DNA of 64,000 nt from Collinsella sp. TM10-22 (GCF_003466125.1 NZ_QSOC01000004.1:209784-273783), one strand, 5' to 3'; numbered from the stretch's first letter, positions 51,506 to 60,531 are shown. Numbers and translations: made by a program. Notes: generated by a model from the letters alone, not told the origin.

Positions 51506-53418
51506 AGGGCGGTAACCCCCGGCTCATCGTCGAGCTGCGGAATGGTGCCCACCACGTTGTCCGCCAGCCAATTCATCTCGACAATCTGCGTGCTCGGCAG
51601 TGGGGGAAAGCCCTCAATCTGCACCACGCCGTCTTGGCTATGGAGCTCGCCGCCAAATGGATTGATGGAGCCCTCGACGATGCCATTGCGGAGTAGCTGA
51701 ACAAGCTTGCGCGTCTGGTAGGGTAGGCCCGGAGCATAACGGATGTCGATAACACCTGAGCTCATGCCGTACCAGTAGTTGACGGCGCGAACCTGGCTGT
51801 CGTCACTGGTCTCATCCCAGGTGCCATGCAGCAGGCTTCGCACGATAAGCTCGTAGTATCGGCCCCAGTTCCATACCGGCATGGCAATGCCGACAGCCTT
51901 GCCATCGACCAGACGGTGAAGTCCGTAGGCCGTGGGGTCTTCGAGTGACTTTGACATGTCGGCGCCGGTCATGACGCTCACACCTTCGCGGCACATGGCC
52001 TCGGCAAGGCCTCCGGCGGGCACATCGCCCCAAGTCAGGATAATTTGCGCACGGGGGTCGAGCAGCGAGGCGCCAATCGCAAAGGCGTTGATCTCGCTGA
52101 GCGCGCCCGAGGCGAAGACCGACGCGTGGTAACCGATGCGGTGGTTGTCCGCCATGCTGGCGGCAAGGGCGCCCAAGAGAAATTTGGCCTCGTACATCTT
52201 GCCAAAGTACGAACGGACGCTTTGGTGGGGAAGGCCGATAGAGCAGTTGAGGAATCGCACCTGAGGATACTCGACGGCAGCCCTGAGCGTGTATTCCATC
52301 AGGCGGTGCGAGGTCGAGAAAATGACGTTTGCTCCATGTATGACAGCCGTTTCCACGGCGGCGTAGAACACGTCCGGATCGTGGCAGTTTTCGAACGCCT
52401 CGGTGCGCACGATGCCGCCAAAGTGCTCGTCAAGATATTGGCGCCCTTGATCGTGCAGGCTGTCCCAGCTCGATGTCGCACAGGGGAATTCGTGGATAAA
52501 GGCGATGCGCAGGGGATTGGTCGCCGAGTAGACGGTCTTGCCCATAAAGAAGTTGAGCACGCCGGAGGTGGACTTGGCGGGCAACTCTTCCTCGTTGGGT
52601 TGAGGGGCTTCGACAAGATCGACCTTGTCCTCGTCACTTTTGCCGGCAATGACCAGCTCGCGCCAAATCTTGCACAGGCGGTTAACGACGATATCCGTCG
52701 GCGTATCCAGCAGGCGGTCCTGGTTGTACACATTGAGGTAGACGAGCATGGCGTCGGCGGGCGCAATGTCCAGATGGTCGCCACCTGCGCGAAGGTAAGC
52801 GCGCTTAAAGAGCAGGAAGGTGTGGCGCAGGTAGTCGACCTTTTTCTGCGGCCATTTTTCGATAAGGTTCTGACCGAGCATCTTGGCGAGCGTCTCGTAG
52901 CTTCCCTCGCGCGAGAACTCGATCTCGTATAGGGGACAGACGTGCCAAAACGCACAGAACTCACCGTACAGGCGGCTTTCGACGGAATCCCATTTGCCGG
53001 GGTAGAGACGGGTGACCTTGGCGGAAACCGTTGGGGCGTCCAGGAATTTGAGGACACTGACGCGCTTGTTGCCCTCTTGGACGTAAAACCGATGCATGAA
53101 CTCGGTTACGATGACGGGATCGCGATAGCCCTCGGTCACCTGGATGTCGTAGAGGTTGGACCACTTGCGGGCGAACTCGGTGTTAAACGGCAGCAGGGGC
53201 ATAAAGTTGCACGAAAAGGCGGACTGGCGGCCCTTGGTAACCGTACCGACGACCATTTCGAGCGGAATATCCCGCAGGCCGACGTTCTCTCGCTGACCTA
53301 AGGGGAGCTGAGCAACCAGGCTATCGAGGTCCGTAAGGTACGGGTGCTCGCTTTGGCTGATGGCGCGACGGCGTCCCTGCTCGCCGCGCTTGCGTGCTTG
53401 ACGATAGGCCTCTTCCAT
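51502..53418 (-). CDS. ParB-like domain fused to a BMP/PnrA-type ligand-binding domain, cytoplasmic
   Basis: 638 aa with no signal peptide or lipobox. Residues about 45-130 resemble a ParB N-terminal (ParB/Srx) fold: LRDIPLEMVVGTVTKGR, then GYRDPVIVTEF and FYVQEGNKRVSVLKFL. A helical segment follows (about 135-290). Residues about 300-600 match the Bmp/Med periplasmic-binding family: NPLRIAFIHEFP, DVFYAAVETAVIHGANVIF, FGKMYEAKFLLGALAASMA and AQIILTWGDVPAGGLAEAM. BMP proteins usually bind nucleosides outside the cell; here the domain must be intracellular. It is co-translated with the phosphoesterase. TATATATAG lies upstream as a -10. Confidence 0.8.
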   Translation of the reverse strand: MEEAYRQARKRGEQGRRRAISQSEHPYLTDLDSLVAQLPLGQRENVGLRDIPLEMVVGTVTKGRQSAFSCNFMPLLPFNTEFARKWSNLYDIQVTEGYRDPVIVTEFMHRFYVQEGNKRVSVLKFLDAPTVSAKVTRLYPGKWDSVESRLYGEFCAFWHVCPLYEIEFSREGSYETLAKMLGQNLIEKWPQKKVDYLRHTFLLFKRAYLRAGGDHLDIAPADAMLVYLNVYNQDRLLDTPTDIVVNRLCKIWRELVIAGKSDEDKVDLVEAPQPNEEELPAKSTSGVLNFFMGKTVYSATNPLRIAFIHEFPCATSSWDSLHDQGRQYLDEHFGGIVRTEAFENCHDPDVFYAAVETAVIHGANVIFSTSHRLMEYTLRAAVEYPQVRFLNCSIGLPHQSVRSYFGKMYEAKFLLGALAASMADNHRIGYHASVFASGALSEINAFAIGASLLDPRAQIILTWGDVPAGGLAEAMCREGVSVMTGADMSKSLEDPTAYGLHRLVDGKAVGIAMPVWNWGRYYELIVRSLLHGTWDETSDDSQVRAVNYWYGMSSGVIDIRYAPGLPYQTRKLVQLLRNGIVEGSINPFGGELHSQDGVVQIEGFPPLPSTQIVEMNWLADNVVGTIPQLDDEPGVTAL

Positions 53419-53474
53419 GGTGTCTACTCCCTTAGTCGTTTAAACAACTATATATACCATGGTACCACGAATGA

Positions 53475-53513
53475 AAACCACCACAAAGGTGCCTGTCCCC
53501 TTTGTGGTGGTTT
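53475..53513. repeat. ACCACCAC palindrome, copy 3
   Basis: Arms AAACCACCACAAAG and CTTTGTGGTGGTTT, perfect over 14 bp; loop GTGCCTGTCCC. It overlaps the mscS stop codon. Confidence 0.95.
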
Positions 53514-54279
53514 AGGCAATGATGGGGGCGATGGCGCGGATGCAGGCGTCGGCAGCGGTGAAAGTGGTGCTGTCGTCGCTGACGATAAAGATGATCTTTC
53601 CTTTGATGCCAAAGTCGCCGATCTCGCTAAAGAGCACGTAGGGCTCCTTGTCAAAGCCCGAGATGGGCGAGACGGCCGTTTTGGTTGCGCTCGTGAGCTC
53701 GTCTGCCAGCGCGTCAAGGGAAGCCCATTTAGACGTGTCCTTTACGGCGACGGGCACGGTCACGCGCCCAAAGGGCATCAGATGCACGAGTGTGTTCTTG
53801 GAGATGTTGGAGTTGGGCACAATGATGGTCTGTCCACAGGCATCTTCGATGGTCGTGTGGCGCCAGGTGATGTCTTGGACCACGCCGGATACGCCGCCGA
53901 CCTCGATATTGTCGCCGGGCTTGATGATGCCCATAAACGTCACTTGCATGCCGCCGATAAGGTTTGAGAGAGTGTCCTGAAAGCCGAGCGAGATGGCGAT
54001 GCCGCCGACGCCAAGAGCGGCGACGAGTGCGTTTGCGTTGATGCCAAAACAGTTGTCGAGGATAAAGCTGCCGCCGATCATCCAGATGACGGCGCGCGCG
54101 ATGTTGATGAAGATGCTCGATGAAGGGAGTGGGTTATCGTCGCGGTTAAGCAGGTGGTGCAGGGTCTTGGACGCGACTTTGGCGGCAACGGCGGTGCCGA
54201 TGGCCAGGATGCCGGCCCAGATGATGTTGTGGACCCATCGTTGTGCAAAGAAATGAAGAATTGGCTCAAACAATTCCAT
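53512..54279 (-). CDS. MscS-family mechanosensitive ion channel
   Basis: Osmotic-release channel of 255 aa with three transmembrane helices. The pore helix TM3 is NALVAALGVGGIAISLGFQDTL, and the beta domain includes IKPGDNIEVGGVSGVVQDI and IVPNSNISKNTL. The ATG at 54279 follows AGGAGG; the in-frame ATG at 54297 lies upstream of that site. The C-terminal domain is short. Stand-alone gene closed at its 3' end by a repeat. Confidence 0.92.
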   Translation of the reverse strand: MELFEPILHFFAQRWVHNIIWAGILAIGTAVAAKVASKTLHHLLNRDDNPLPSSSIFINIARAVIWMIGGSFILDNCFGINANALVAALGVGGIAISLGFQDTLSNLIGGMQVTFMGIIKPGDNIEVGGVSGVVQDITWRHTTIEDACGQTIIVPNSNISKNTLVHLMPFGRVTVPVAVKDTSKWASLDALADELTSATKTAVSPISGFDKEPYVLFSEIGDFGIKGKIIFIVSDDSTTFTAADACIRAIAPIIA

Positions 54280-54323
54280 GTAGGGAAACCTCCTCATGAT
54301 CGTCCAACCATGATACCCACCAA

Positions 54324-54355
54324 GAAGCCCGTCCGATCAAATTCTGACGGGCTTC
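54324..54355 (-). terminator. terminator-like hairpin between the 5'-nucleotidase and mscS genes
   Basis: GAAGCCCGTC and GACGGGCTTC arms. On the minus strand TTGG follows, so it is only a moderate terminator for the 5'-nucleotidase gene upstream. Confidence 0.65.
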
Positions 54356-54407
54356 TGTGCTCGATATAAGGTTTGCACGGCGGGGCTGCAAGGCCCGGCG
54401 GTGTAGC

Positions 54408-56438
54408 TTAGCGTCGACGCTTCCAGATAATGCCGAGAATGATGATGACGATGCCGCCGATGAGGCATGCGCCGACCATAGCCAGCGTGCGGTCTCCCGT
54501 TGCGGCGAGCTTACCGGTCGTCTTCTTGGTGATGACCTTCGTGGTCGTCGTATCCGTCTGAGGCGAGGGCTGAGGCGTCGGGGCCGGTGTGGGCGTGGGG
54601 TCCACGGCGGCGGAGCCAAAGCTGATGGTGCCCGCGAGCGAGGCCATCTTGCTCTCCCAGCTGTTCTGCCCGATCAGCGCCCTTAGTGCTGACTCGCAGG
54701 TACCCCACTCGGTGTGCTTGGTGGCGTTTGCGAAGGTGGGGAAGTCGGTCGTGTTGGTGATGATGTAGTTGTTGGTGGCGACGGTATAGGTCTTGGCGGG
54801 GTCGAGCGTGCTGCCATCCTTGGTGAGTGTGGCGCTCACGATGCGCTTGCCTTCGGACTGCGTCCAATCGATTGTCACGTTGATGCCGCCGAAGGAAAGG
54901 ACACTGCCGGAGTCGTCGCGCCACTTGTACATGTCTTGCGCCTCCTGCTCGGTGTGGCCGGCCGCCACGTAGGCTTGCTGAAGCTCGTAGCTGTGATTGC
55001 ACTCGTCACTGATCTGCAGCGAGTGCTCGAGCGCTGCCAGGAAGTCCGCACCGGTCATGGTCCAGGTCTCCACGGTGTTGCCGTAGGGCGAGATAGCGAT
55101 GACGTTGCCGGCGGTCACATCGCCCGCCGCGATGCCGCCGCGGATGCCGCCCGCGTTCTCGATGGCAAGGTCTGCGCCCGTCAGGTCAAGATAGGAGCCG
55201 CAGATCACATGTCCGATGGTCTGGGCCTTGGTGGTGTCGCCCTTCTTGCTGGGACGGAAATCGGCGGTGCGCACCATTTCCCAACCATGCGTGCCTGCGG
55301 CGTCCTCGCCGTAGAAATAATTGGTAGAGCTCGTGCCGAGCACCTCGCTCGATGCGGCGCTAAAGGCATCGTCGAGCGGCTTGATCTTGTTGTTGCTGAC
55401 CTCATCAAGGATGCTCTGATAGGTGGAGCCCTTGTTGGGGTCGGTCAAAAGAACGTTTACGTCCTTGGCGGTATAGAGCTTCTCGTCGCTTTTGCCTGCG
55501 TATACCGCCACCGTGTCATCGTCGGTGCTTTCGGTGCCCTTGGTGTCGTACTCGTAGGGGACGGAAAGCAGTCCCACCTCGGCAAAGGCACTGCCCGCCT
55601 CGACAACGTGGATTGTCTTGCCGTCGGCTCCCGTCACCTTCTCGTTAAGGTTGATGTGCTCGTGGCCTGCGATAAGGGCATCGACGCCACGGAGCCGCGT
55701 GGCAAAGGTCTTGGCGTCGAGCGTGTGCGCGATACACACAACAACATCGCAGCCCTCCTTGCGCAGCTGCTCCGCCTCGGCATTGATGGCGTTCGCGGCA
55801 CTCGAGAAGCTGGTGCCCGCGACCAGGTCCGCGCGCAGCGAGGAACCTAGCGACTCATCCATGGCTCCGACGACGCCGACCTTAATCTTGTAGTTAAACG
55901 TGGAACTGTCCTCGCCGTCCTTCCAAGTGCGGTTGAGCGTCTTGGTGATGCTCGAGCTCCATACGCCGTTCGAGGACGTTGCATTCGCGCAAAGCATGGC
56001 GAAGGGCGTACCGGTGGTGCTGTGGCCGGTCATGGCGCGGAGCTTGTCCGCGCCGTAGCTCCAGTCGTGGTTGCCCGGCGTGGTCGCGTCGTAGCCGTCG
56101 GCATAGAAGGTGTCCATGAGCTCGGCGATGCTTTTGCCCTCGCTCATGGTGGCGAAGGACTGTCCATGGAAGGTGTCACCCGCATCGAGCAGAAGATCGG
56201 GGGCGTTGCCCTGGGCGCTATAGAGGACTGCCAGTCCGTCAAAGCCCACAGTGCCGGTGCCCTTGCTTGCGTTGTAGCTGTACTTGTAGCTGCCGTGGAT
56301 ATCGTTGGTGTGCATGACGGTCACGGAGTCGTTGATCGCCTGGGGCAGATCGCTCGCAAGGGCGAGGCTGGGTGCGCCAGTGAACACGCCGGCAAGCAGC
56401 GCGGCGGTTAACGCAAGGCAGGGGACGAATCTTTTCAT
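54408..56438 (-). CDS. cell-wall-anchored 5'-nucleotidase / metallophosphatase
   Basis: UshA-like surface nucleotidase of 676 aa. The signal peptide is MKRFVPCLALTAALLAGVFTG. The metallophosphatase domain has VMHTNDIHGSY, LDAGDTFHGQS, TPGNHDWSYG and IAGHEHINL; the 5'-nucleotidase C domain follows (FRPSKKGDTTK, AIENAGGIRGGI, YGNTVETWTMTG). A Thr/Pro linker leads to LAATG (644-648), a hydrophobic helix and KRRR, which is a sorting signal of the LAxTG kind used by class E sortases in Actinobacteria. The enzyme probably salvages nucleosides from outside nucleotides. ATG 56438 has AAGGAG. Confidence 0.9.
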   Translation of the reverse strand: MKRFVPCLALTAALLAGVFTGAPSLALASDLPQAINDSVTVMHTNDIHGSYKYSYNASKGTGTVGFDGLAVLYSAQGNAPDLLLDAGDTFHGQSFATMSEGKSIAELMDTFYADGYDATTPGNHDWSYGADKLRAMTGHSTTGTPFAMLCANATSSNGVWSSSITKTLNRTWKDGEDSSTFNYKIKVGVVGAMDESLGSSLRADLVAGTSFSSAANAINAEAEQLRKEGCDVVVCIAHTLDAKTFATRLRGVDALIAGHEHINLNEKVTGADGKTIHVVEAGSAFAEVGLLSVPYEYDTKGTESTDDDTVAVYAGKSDEKLYTAKDVNVLLTDPNKGSTYQSILDEVSNNKIKPLDDAFSAASSEVLGTSSTNYFYGEDAAGTHGWEMVRTADFRPSKKGDTTKAQTIGHVICGSYLDLTGADLAIENAGGIRGGIAAGDVTAGNVIAISPYGNTVETWTMTGADFLAALEHSLQISDECNHSYELQQAYVAAGHTEQEAQDMYKWRDDSGSVLSFGGINVTIDWTQSEGKRIVSATLTKDGSTLDPAKTYTVATNNYIITNTTDFPTFANATKHTEWGTCESALRALIGQNSWESKMASLAGTISFGSAAVDPTPTPAPTPQPSPQTDTTTTKVITKKTTGKLAATGDRTLAMVGACLIGGIVIIILGIIWKRRR

Positions 56439-56461
56439 GGCAGTCTCCTTAGTCCTTAACA

Positions 56462-56502
56462 AAAACCACCACAAAGGTGCCTGTCCCCTTTGTGGTGGTT
56501 TT
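56462..56502. repeat. ACCACCAC palindrome, copy 4
   Basis: Arms AAAACCACCACAAAG and CTTTGTGGTGGTTTT, 15 bp perfect; loop GTGCCTGTCCC, identical to copy 3. It ends eight bases before the stop of the ABC ATPase gene. Confidence 0.95.
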
Positions 56503-56510
56503 CTAAGTCG

Positions 56511-57305
56511 TTAGCTTAGCAGCATGCGGTCGTTGGCGAGCTCGCCGCCCGAGACCTCCTCGAACTTCTGCAGCAGGTCGGCGACGGTGAGCGACTTTTT
56601 CTCGTTGCCTGCCACATCGTAGATCACGTGGCCCTCGTGCATCATGATCAGACGGTTGCCCAGACGGATGGCGTCGTTCATGTTGTGTGTGACCATGAGC
56701 GTGGTCAGGTGGTTCTCGACGACGATTTCCTCGGTCAGGTTGAGCACCTTCGCTGCCGTCTTGGGGTCGAGGGCCGCCGTGTGCTCGTCGAGCAGCAGCA
56801 GGCGCGGCTTGGTGAGCGTGGCCATCAGCAGGGTGAGTGCCTGGCGCTGGCCACCCGAGAGCAGGCCGACCTTAGCGTTGAGGCGCGTATCCAGACCAAG
56901 GTCCAGACGCTTGAGCAGCTCAACGTACTCGTCCTTCTCGGCCTTGGTGACGCCCCACGAAAGACCGCGATGCTGGCCGCGGCGCTTGGCGAGGGCCAGG
57001 TTCTCGGCGATCTGCATGTCGGCTGCGGTGCCGCGCATGGGATCCTGGAACACGCGGCCCAGGTACTTGGCGCGCTGCGACTCGCTCAGGCGCGAGATAT
57101 CGGTGCCGTCGAGCTCGATAACGCCCGAATCGAGCGGATACACGCCGGCGATCATGTTGAGCAGCGTGGACTTGCCGGCGCCGTTGCCGCCAATCACGGT
57201 TACAAAGTCGCCGTCGTTAAGGGTGAGGTCGACACCGGTGAGCGCGCGCTTCTCGGTGACGGTGCCCTTGTTAAAGGTCTTCTTGACGTGTGAGAGCTTA
57301 AGCAT
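56511..57305 (-). CDS. ABC transporter ATPase (TrpZ/COG1101 type)
   Basis: ATP-hydrolysing subunit of 264 aa. Walker A GGNGAGKST near residue 40, signature LLSGGQRQAL near 150, Walker B LLLLDEHTAALD, H-loop MVTHNMND. DEHT instead of DEPT is typical of this COG1101 family. The ATG at 57305 overlaps the permease gene by eight bases. Partner of the permease and the lipoprotein at 58426. Confidence 0.9.
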   Translation of the reverse strand: MLKLSHVKKTFNKGTVTEKRALTGVDLTLNDGDFVTVIGGNGAGKSTLLNMIAGVYPLDSGVIELDGTDISRLSESQRAKYLGRVFQDPMRGTAADMQIAENLALAKRRGQHRGLSWGVTKAEKDEYVELLKRLDLGLDTRLNAKVGLLSGGQRQALTLLMATLTKPRLLLLDEHTAALDPKTAAKVLNLTEEIVVENHLTTLMVTHNMNDAIRLGNRLIMMHEGHVIYDVAGNEKKSLTVADLLQKFEEVSGGELANDRMLLS

Positions 57306-58221
57306 CAGCCTCATCTCCCTTCGTGTAGGAGCTGCGGAGCTTATATCGCTCCCAAACCACGGGCACGCACAGGGCCACGGCCACGATTACGGCGGAGAGC
57401 AGCTTCATGTCGTTGGCGTCCATGCCCAGCTGCAGCACGATGGCGCGGATAAGGAAGTACACCACGGAGCCAAAGACGGCGGAGGCAAGACGGACGCTAA
57501 ACTGCGTGAGTCCGCCGGGCAGCAGGCGACCGAGCACTTCGCCGATGACGATGGCGGCAAGGCCGATAACGATGGCGCCTGTGCCCATGCCAATGTCGGC
57601 ATACTTTTGGCTCTGGCAGATAAGCGCACCCGAAAGGCCGATGAGGGCGTTGGAGAGCACGAGAGCGATCATCTTGGTGGAGTTGGTGTTAACGCCCAAG
57701 GCGCGGATCATGTACTCGTTGTTGCCGGTGGCGCGCAGCGCGGAGCCGATCTCGGTACCAAAGAACCAGTACAGGATGGCAACGATGGCCACGGCGAGCA
57801 GGATGCCCAAGATGATGGCAACGGTGGACTGCGGCAGACCGGTCATATTGCTGACGGCCGAGAACACGGTGCCCTTGGCAAGGATGGGCGTGTTGGATTT
57901 GCCCATGATGCGCAGGTTGACGGACCACAGGCTAATTTGGGTGAGGATTCCAGCGAGGATCGCGGGAATCTCGAAGACGGTGGTCAGAATGCCCGTGACC
58001 GCGCCCGCGATGGCGCCGGCGCACATGCCGGCCAGCACGGCGAGCAGCGGGTCGACGTTATTGTTGACGATGAGTACGGCGCAGACACAGCCGCCGAGGG
58101 CAAAGCTGCCGTCGCAGGTCATATCGGGGATGTCGAGCAGGCGGAACGTGATAAACACGCCAAGCACCATAATGCCCCAGAGGACGCCCTGCGAAACGGC
58201 GCCCTGCAATGCAATGAGCAT
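57298..58221 (-). CDS. ABC transporter permease (TrpY/COG4120 type)
   Basis: Membrane subunit of 307 aa with about eight to nine helices. VLGVFITFRLLDIPDMTCDGSFALGG is the family's N-terminal signature, and NALIGLSGALICQSQ and VIGLAAIVIGE are further conserved segments of this LivH-related group. GGAGGTATG lies before the ATG. Known relatives carry tryptophan or tyrosine in streptococci; the substrate here is unproven. Confidence 0.88.
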   Translation of the reverse strand: MLIALQGAVSQGVLWGIMVLGVFITFRLLDIPDMTCDGSFALGGCVCAVLIVNNNVDPLLAVLAGMCAGAIAGAVTGILTTVFEIPAILAGILTQISLWSVNLRIMGKSNTPILAKGTVFSAVSNMTGLPQSTVAIILGILLAVAIVAILYWFFGTEIGSALRATGNNEYMIRALGVNTNSTKMIALVLSNALIGLSGALICQSQKYADIGMGTGAIVIGLAAIVIGEVLGRLLPGGLTQFSVRLASAVFGSVVYFLIRAIVLQLGMDANDMKLLSAVIVAVALCVPVVWERYKLRSSYTKGDEADA

Positions 58222-58325
58222 GCTTCATACCTCCTAGGATAGGGTGGACACGTGATGTTCCATAATAGCGGTAACAATGAATATAAGAGCGGCAGGCAAA
58301 CGTTTTGTTTTATCTGAAACAAGCA

Positions 58326-58354
58326 GGGCGAACGTCGGTCTATGACGTTCGCCC
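58326..58354 (-). terminator. hairpin between the binding-protein and permease genes
   Basis: GGGCGAACGTC and GACGTTCGCCC arms with no strong T-run on the minus strand. It probably lowers permease expression relative to the binding protein, a common ABC-operon arrangement. Confidence 0.7.
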
Positions 58355-58425
58355 CAATGACTCAGATATTGAATAACGCAGCTATAGTGCGAGAACGAAC
58401 CCTAGATGCGTTATGGCGCATGGCG

Positions 58426-59406
58426 CTACTCGTCCAGGGCGGAAAGGTCGATGCCCAGCGCCTCGGCCATCTCGTCGTTCTTGACGACGACCAAGTCCTT
58501 GCTCGAGAGGTGCTCGACAGCCATATCCTCGGGCTTGGCCTCGCCCTTCAGGATCTTAACGGCCATCTCGCCCGCGGCATAGCCCAGGTCCTCATAGTTG
58601 ATGGAGAGGGTGAACAGACCGCCGGCCTTGCACATGCCCTCCTCGCCGGTAACGAAGGGGAGCTTGTTCTCCTTGCAGATCTGACCGACCTGCGAAGCGC
58701 CCGCGGCGATGGTGTTGTCGGTGGGGGAGTAGAGCGCGTCGACCTTGCCCACGGCGGACTCGACGACGGACTGGATTTCGTTGGAGCTCGAGACGGTGAA
58801 GTCGGTGTACTCCAGGCCAAGCTTGTCGAGTTCCTTCTTGGCGGCCTTGATTTGGACGTCGGAGTTGGACTCGGCGGTGCAGTAGAGCAGGCCGACCTTC
58901 TTTACGTCGGGCAGGACCTTCTGCATCATCTCGAGTTGCTCGGCGACCGGGGTAAGGTCGGAGGCGCCGGTGACGTTGGTGCCGGGCCTGTCGTTGTCCT
59001 GGACCAGGCCGGAGGCGGCGTAGTCGGTGATGGCGCAGCCCACGATGGGGATATCCGCCGTGGCACCGGCAGCAGCCTGTGCGGCGGGCGTGGCGATGGC
59101 GTAGATCAGGTCGACGCCATCGCCCACGAACTTGTCGGCGATGGACTTACACGTGGACTGGTCGTTCTGGGCGTTCTTCTGGTCGATCTTGACCTTAAGG
59201 CCGCTTTTCTTGATGGCCTTGACAAAGCCGTTGTTGGCGGCATCGAGTGCGGAGTGCTCGGTGAGCTGCAGAACGCCGATGGTGTAGTCGGAACCGGCGG
59301 CAGCAGAGCCGGAACCAGAGTTGCCGCCGCATCCGGCGAGCGGGGCGAGCGCGAGCAGGCCGGCGGAGACCAGAAGGCTCCTGCGGCTGATGGTGATGTC
59401 CTTCAT
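58426..59406 (-). CDS. ABC substrate-binding lipoprotein (TrpX/PF04392 type)
   Basis: Membrane-anchored solute receptor of 326 aa. The signal SRRSLLVSAGLLALAPLAGC has a twin-Arg start and a lipobox LAGC with Cys26. The mature part shows YTIGVLQLTEHSALDAANNG and DVKKVGLLYCTAESNSDVQ, typical of the ABC_sub_bind family. The ATG at 59406 has GGGGGTAATG upstream, and TATAGT lies about 65 bp before it. First gene of the transporter operon. The ligand is uncertain; aromatic amino acids are a guess from relatives. Confidence 0.9.
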   Translation of the reverse strand: MKDITISRRSLLVSAGLLALAPLAGCGGNSGSGSAAAGSDYTIGVLQLTEHSALDAANNGFVKAIKKSGLKVKIDQKNAQNDQSTCKSIADKFVGDGVDLIYAIATPAAQAAAGATADIPIVGCAITDYAASGLVQDNDRPGTNVTGASDLTPVAEQLEMMQKVLPDVKKVGLLYCTAESNSDVQIKAAKKELDKLGLEYTDFTVSSSNEIQSVVESAVGKVDALYSPTDNTIAAGASQVGQICKENKLPFVTGEEGMCKAGGLFTLSINYEDLGYAAGEMAVKILKGEAKPEDMAVEHLSSKDLVVVKNDEMAEALGIDLSALDE

Positions 59407-59566
59407 ATCATTACCCCCAGTATAAAAATGGCTGGAAACACTGCACTGGGACAAAGTGCAAGTGGAACTATAGTAACGCCGATGTTCATTTTTACAACAG
59501 CCTGGCGGGTTTTTTAATACAGAACCGGATAGGCGGTACGGGTAGTCGAATGGGTGGCAGAGATGC

Positions 59567-60355
59567 TTATGCGGCGGAGACGGCGTCATCATCCTCGTCC
59601 AGGGCGGCAAAGAGTTTCTTGCCGTCAAGGAGGCGCGTGCTGACGTTTCTCATACGGGTGATCTCGACGGTGCGCAGCGTATCGTCGGTGCCTCGGGCGT
59701 CGTAGACCGTTCCCAGCAGATACGAGATGCCATCGCGCTGCCTGATGGCAAAGGGTCGGAGCGTCATCCGCACCGCTTCGGTTTCGCCACGGGCGAGGGT
59801 ACTCGAGATATCAAAGCTGACGGTCGTTCCGTGGTCGATGGCCTGCTCGACGAGCTCGCACGTGTCGATGCGCTTGATGGGCGTGCGTGTTGCCTTGGTA
59901 GCCTTGCTGCCTGCGCTTGGAGCGGGTTCGGGTGTATCGAGGTAGTCGCGAACGTCGGCACTCGCCATGGCAACTAAATGCTGCGCCATGCTCTTGCGGA
60001 TAGCGATAGGCGTGGAGCGGTTGCGCATGACCATGCCGTGGAGCCGGATGATCTCTTCATCGGTGAGCGGGCGGGTAAGAAGTTTGTAGCCCACGCCGCG
60101 TTTGTAGTCGATTTCGTATCCGGCGTGACGAAGCGCGGATATCGAGGTGTAGATGCTGCGCCGCGCCGCCGAGATGGGCATGCGGGTGGGGTCATCGGGA
60201 TGGGCGAGGTGCTCGATTAACTCATCGGAAAGCAATGCCTTGTCTTCGCCGGTGTTTTCGCTCAAGAGCTGCAGGATGCGCACGGCGCGATAGGCCGCCA
60301 TCGAGGCGGCGCCTCTGGTCGTGGTCTCATAGTTTTCAACAACGGCTTCGGTCAT
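59567..60355 (-). CDS. WYL/HTH-type transcriptional regulator
   Basis: Putative DNA-binding regulator of 262 aa. The N-terminal winged helix (AYRAVRILQLLSEN, RSIYTSISALRHAGYEI, GVGYKLLTRPLTDEEI) resembles HTH_11 of WYL regulators. The C-terminal half (about 160-250: VSFDISSTLARGE, RMTLRPFAIRQRDGISYLLG) fits the WYL effector fold in degenerate form. The ATG at 60355 has AAAGGA upstream. It lies 160 bp upstream of the ABC operon in the same direction and may control it (inference). Confidence 0.75.
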   Translation of the reverse strand: MTEAVVENYETTTRGAASMAAYRAVRILQLLSENTGEDKALLSDELIEHLAHPDDPTRMPISAARRSIYTSISALRHAGYEIDYKRGVGYKLLTRPLTDEEIIRLHGMVMRNRSTPIAIRKSMAQHLVAMASADVRDYLDTPEPAPSAGSKATKATRTPIKRIDTCELVEQAIDHGTTVSFDISSTLARGETEAVRMTLRPFAIRQRDGISYLLGTVYDARGTDDTLRTVEITRMRNVSTRLLDGKKLFAALDEDDDAVSAA

Positions 60356-60531
60356 AACGCCCACGTCCTTTCCATTTTGGGTGGCGACGGTACGGAGCCT
60401 AGGACGCGGGGCTTGCCTAGGGGCGCAGGGCGCTCTGGGCGGTCGGTAGTCGTCGGCAGGCGGCGGGTCGAGTTTTCAACAGCCCTGCTCAACTAACCAA
60501 AACCTTGCCAAAAGCTTGACGGGTGCTGTTG

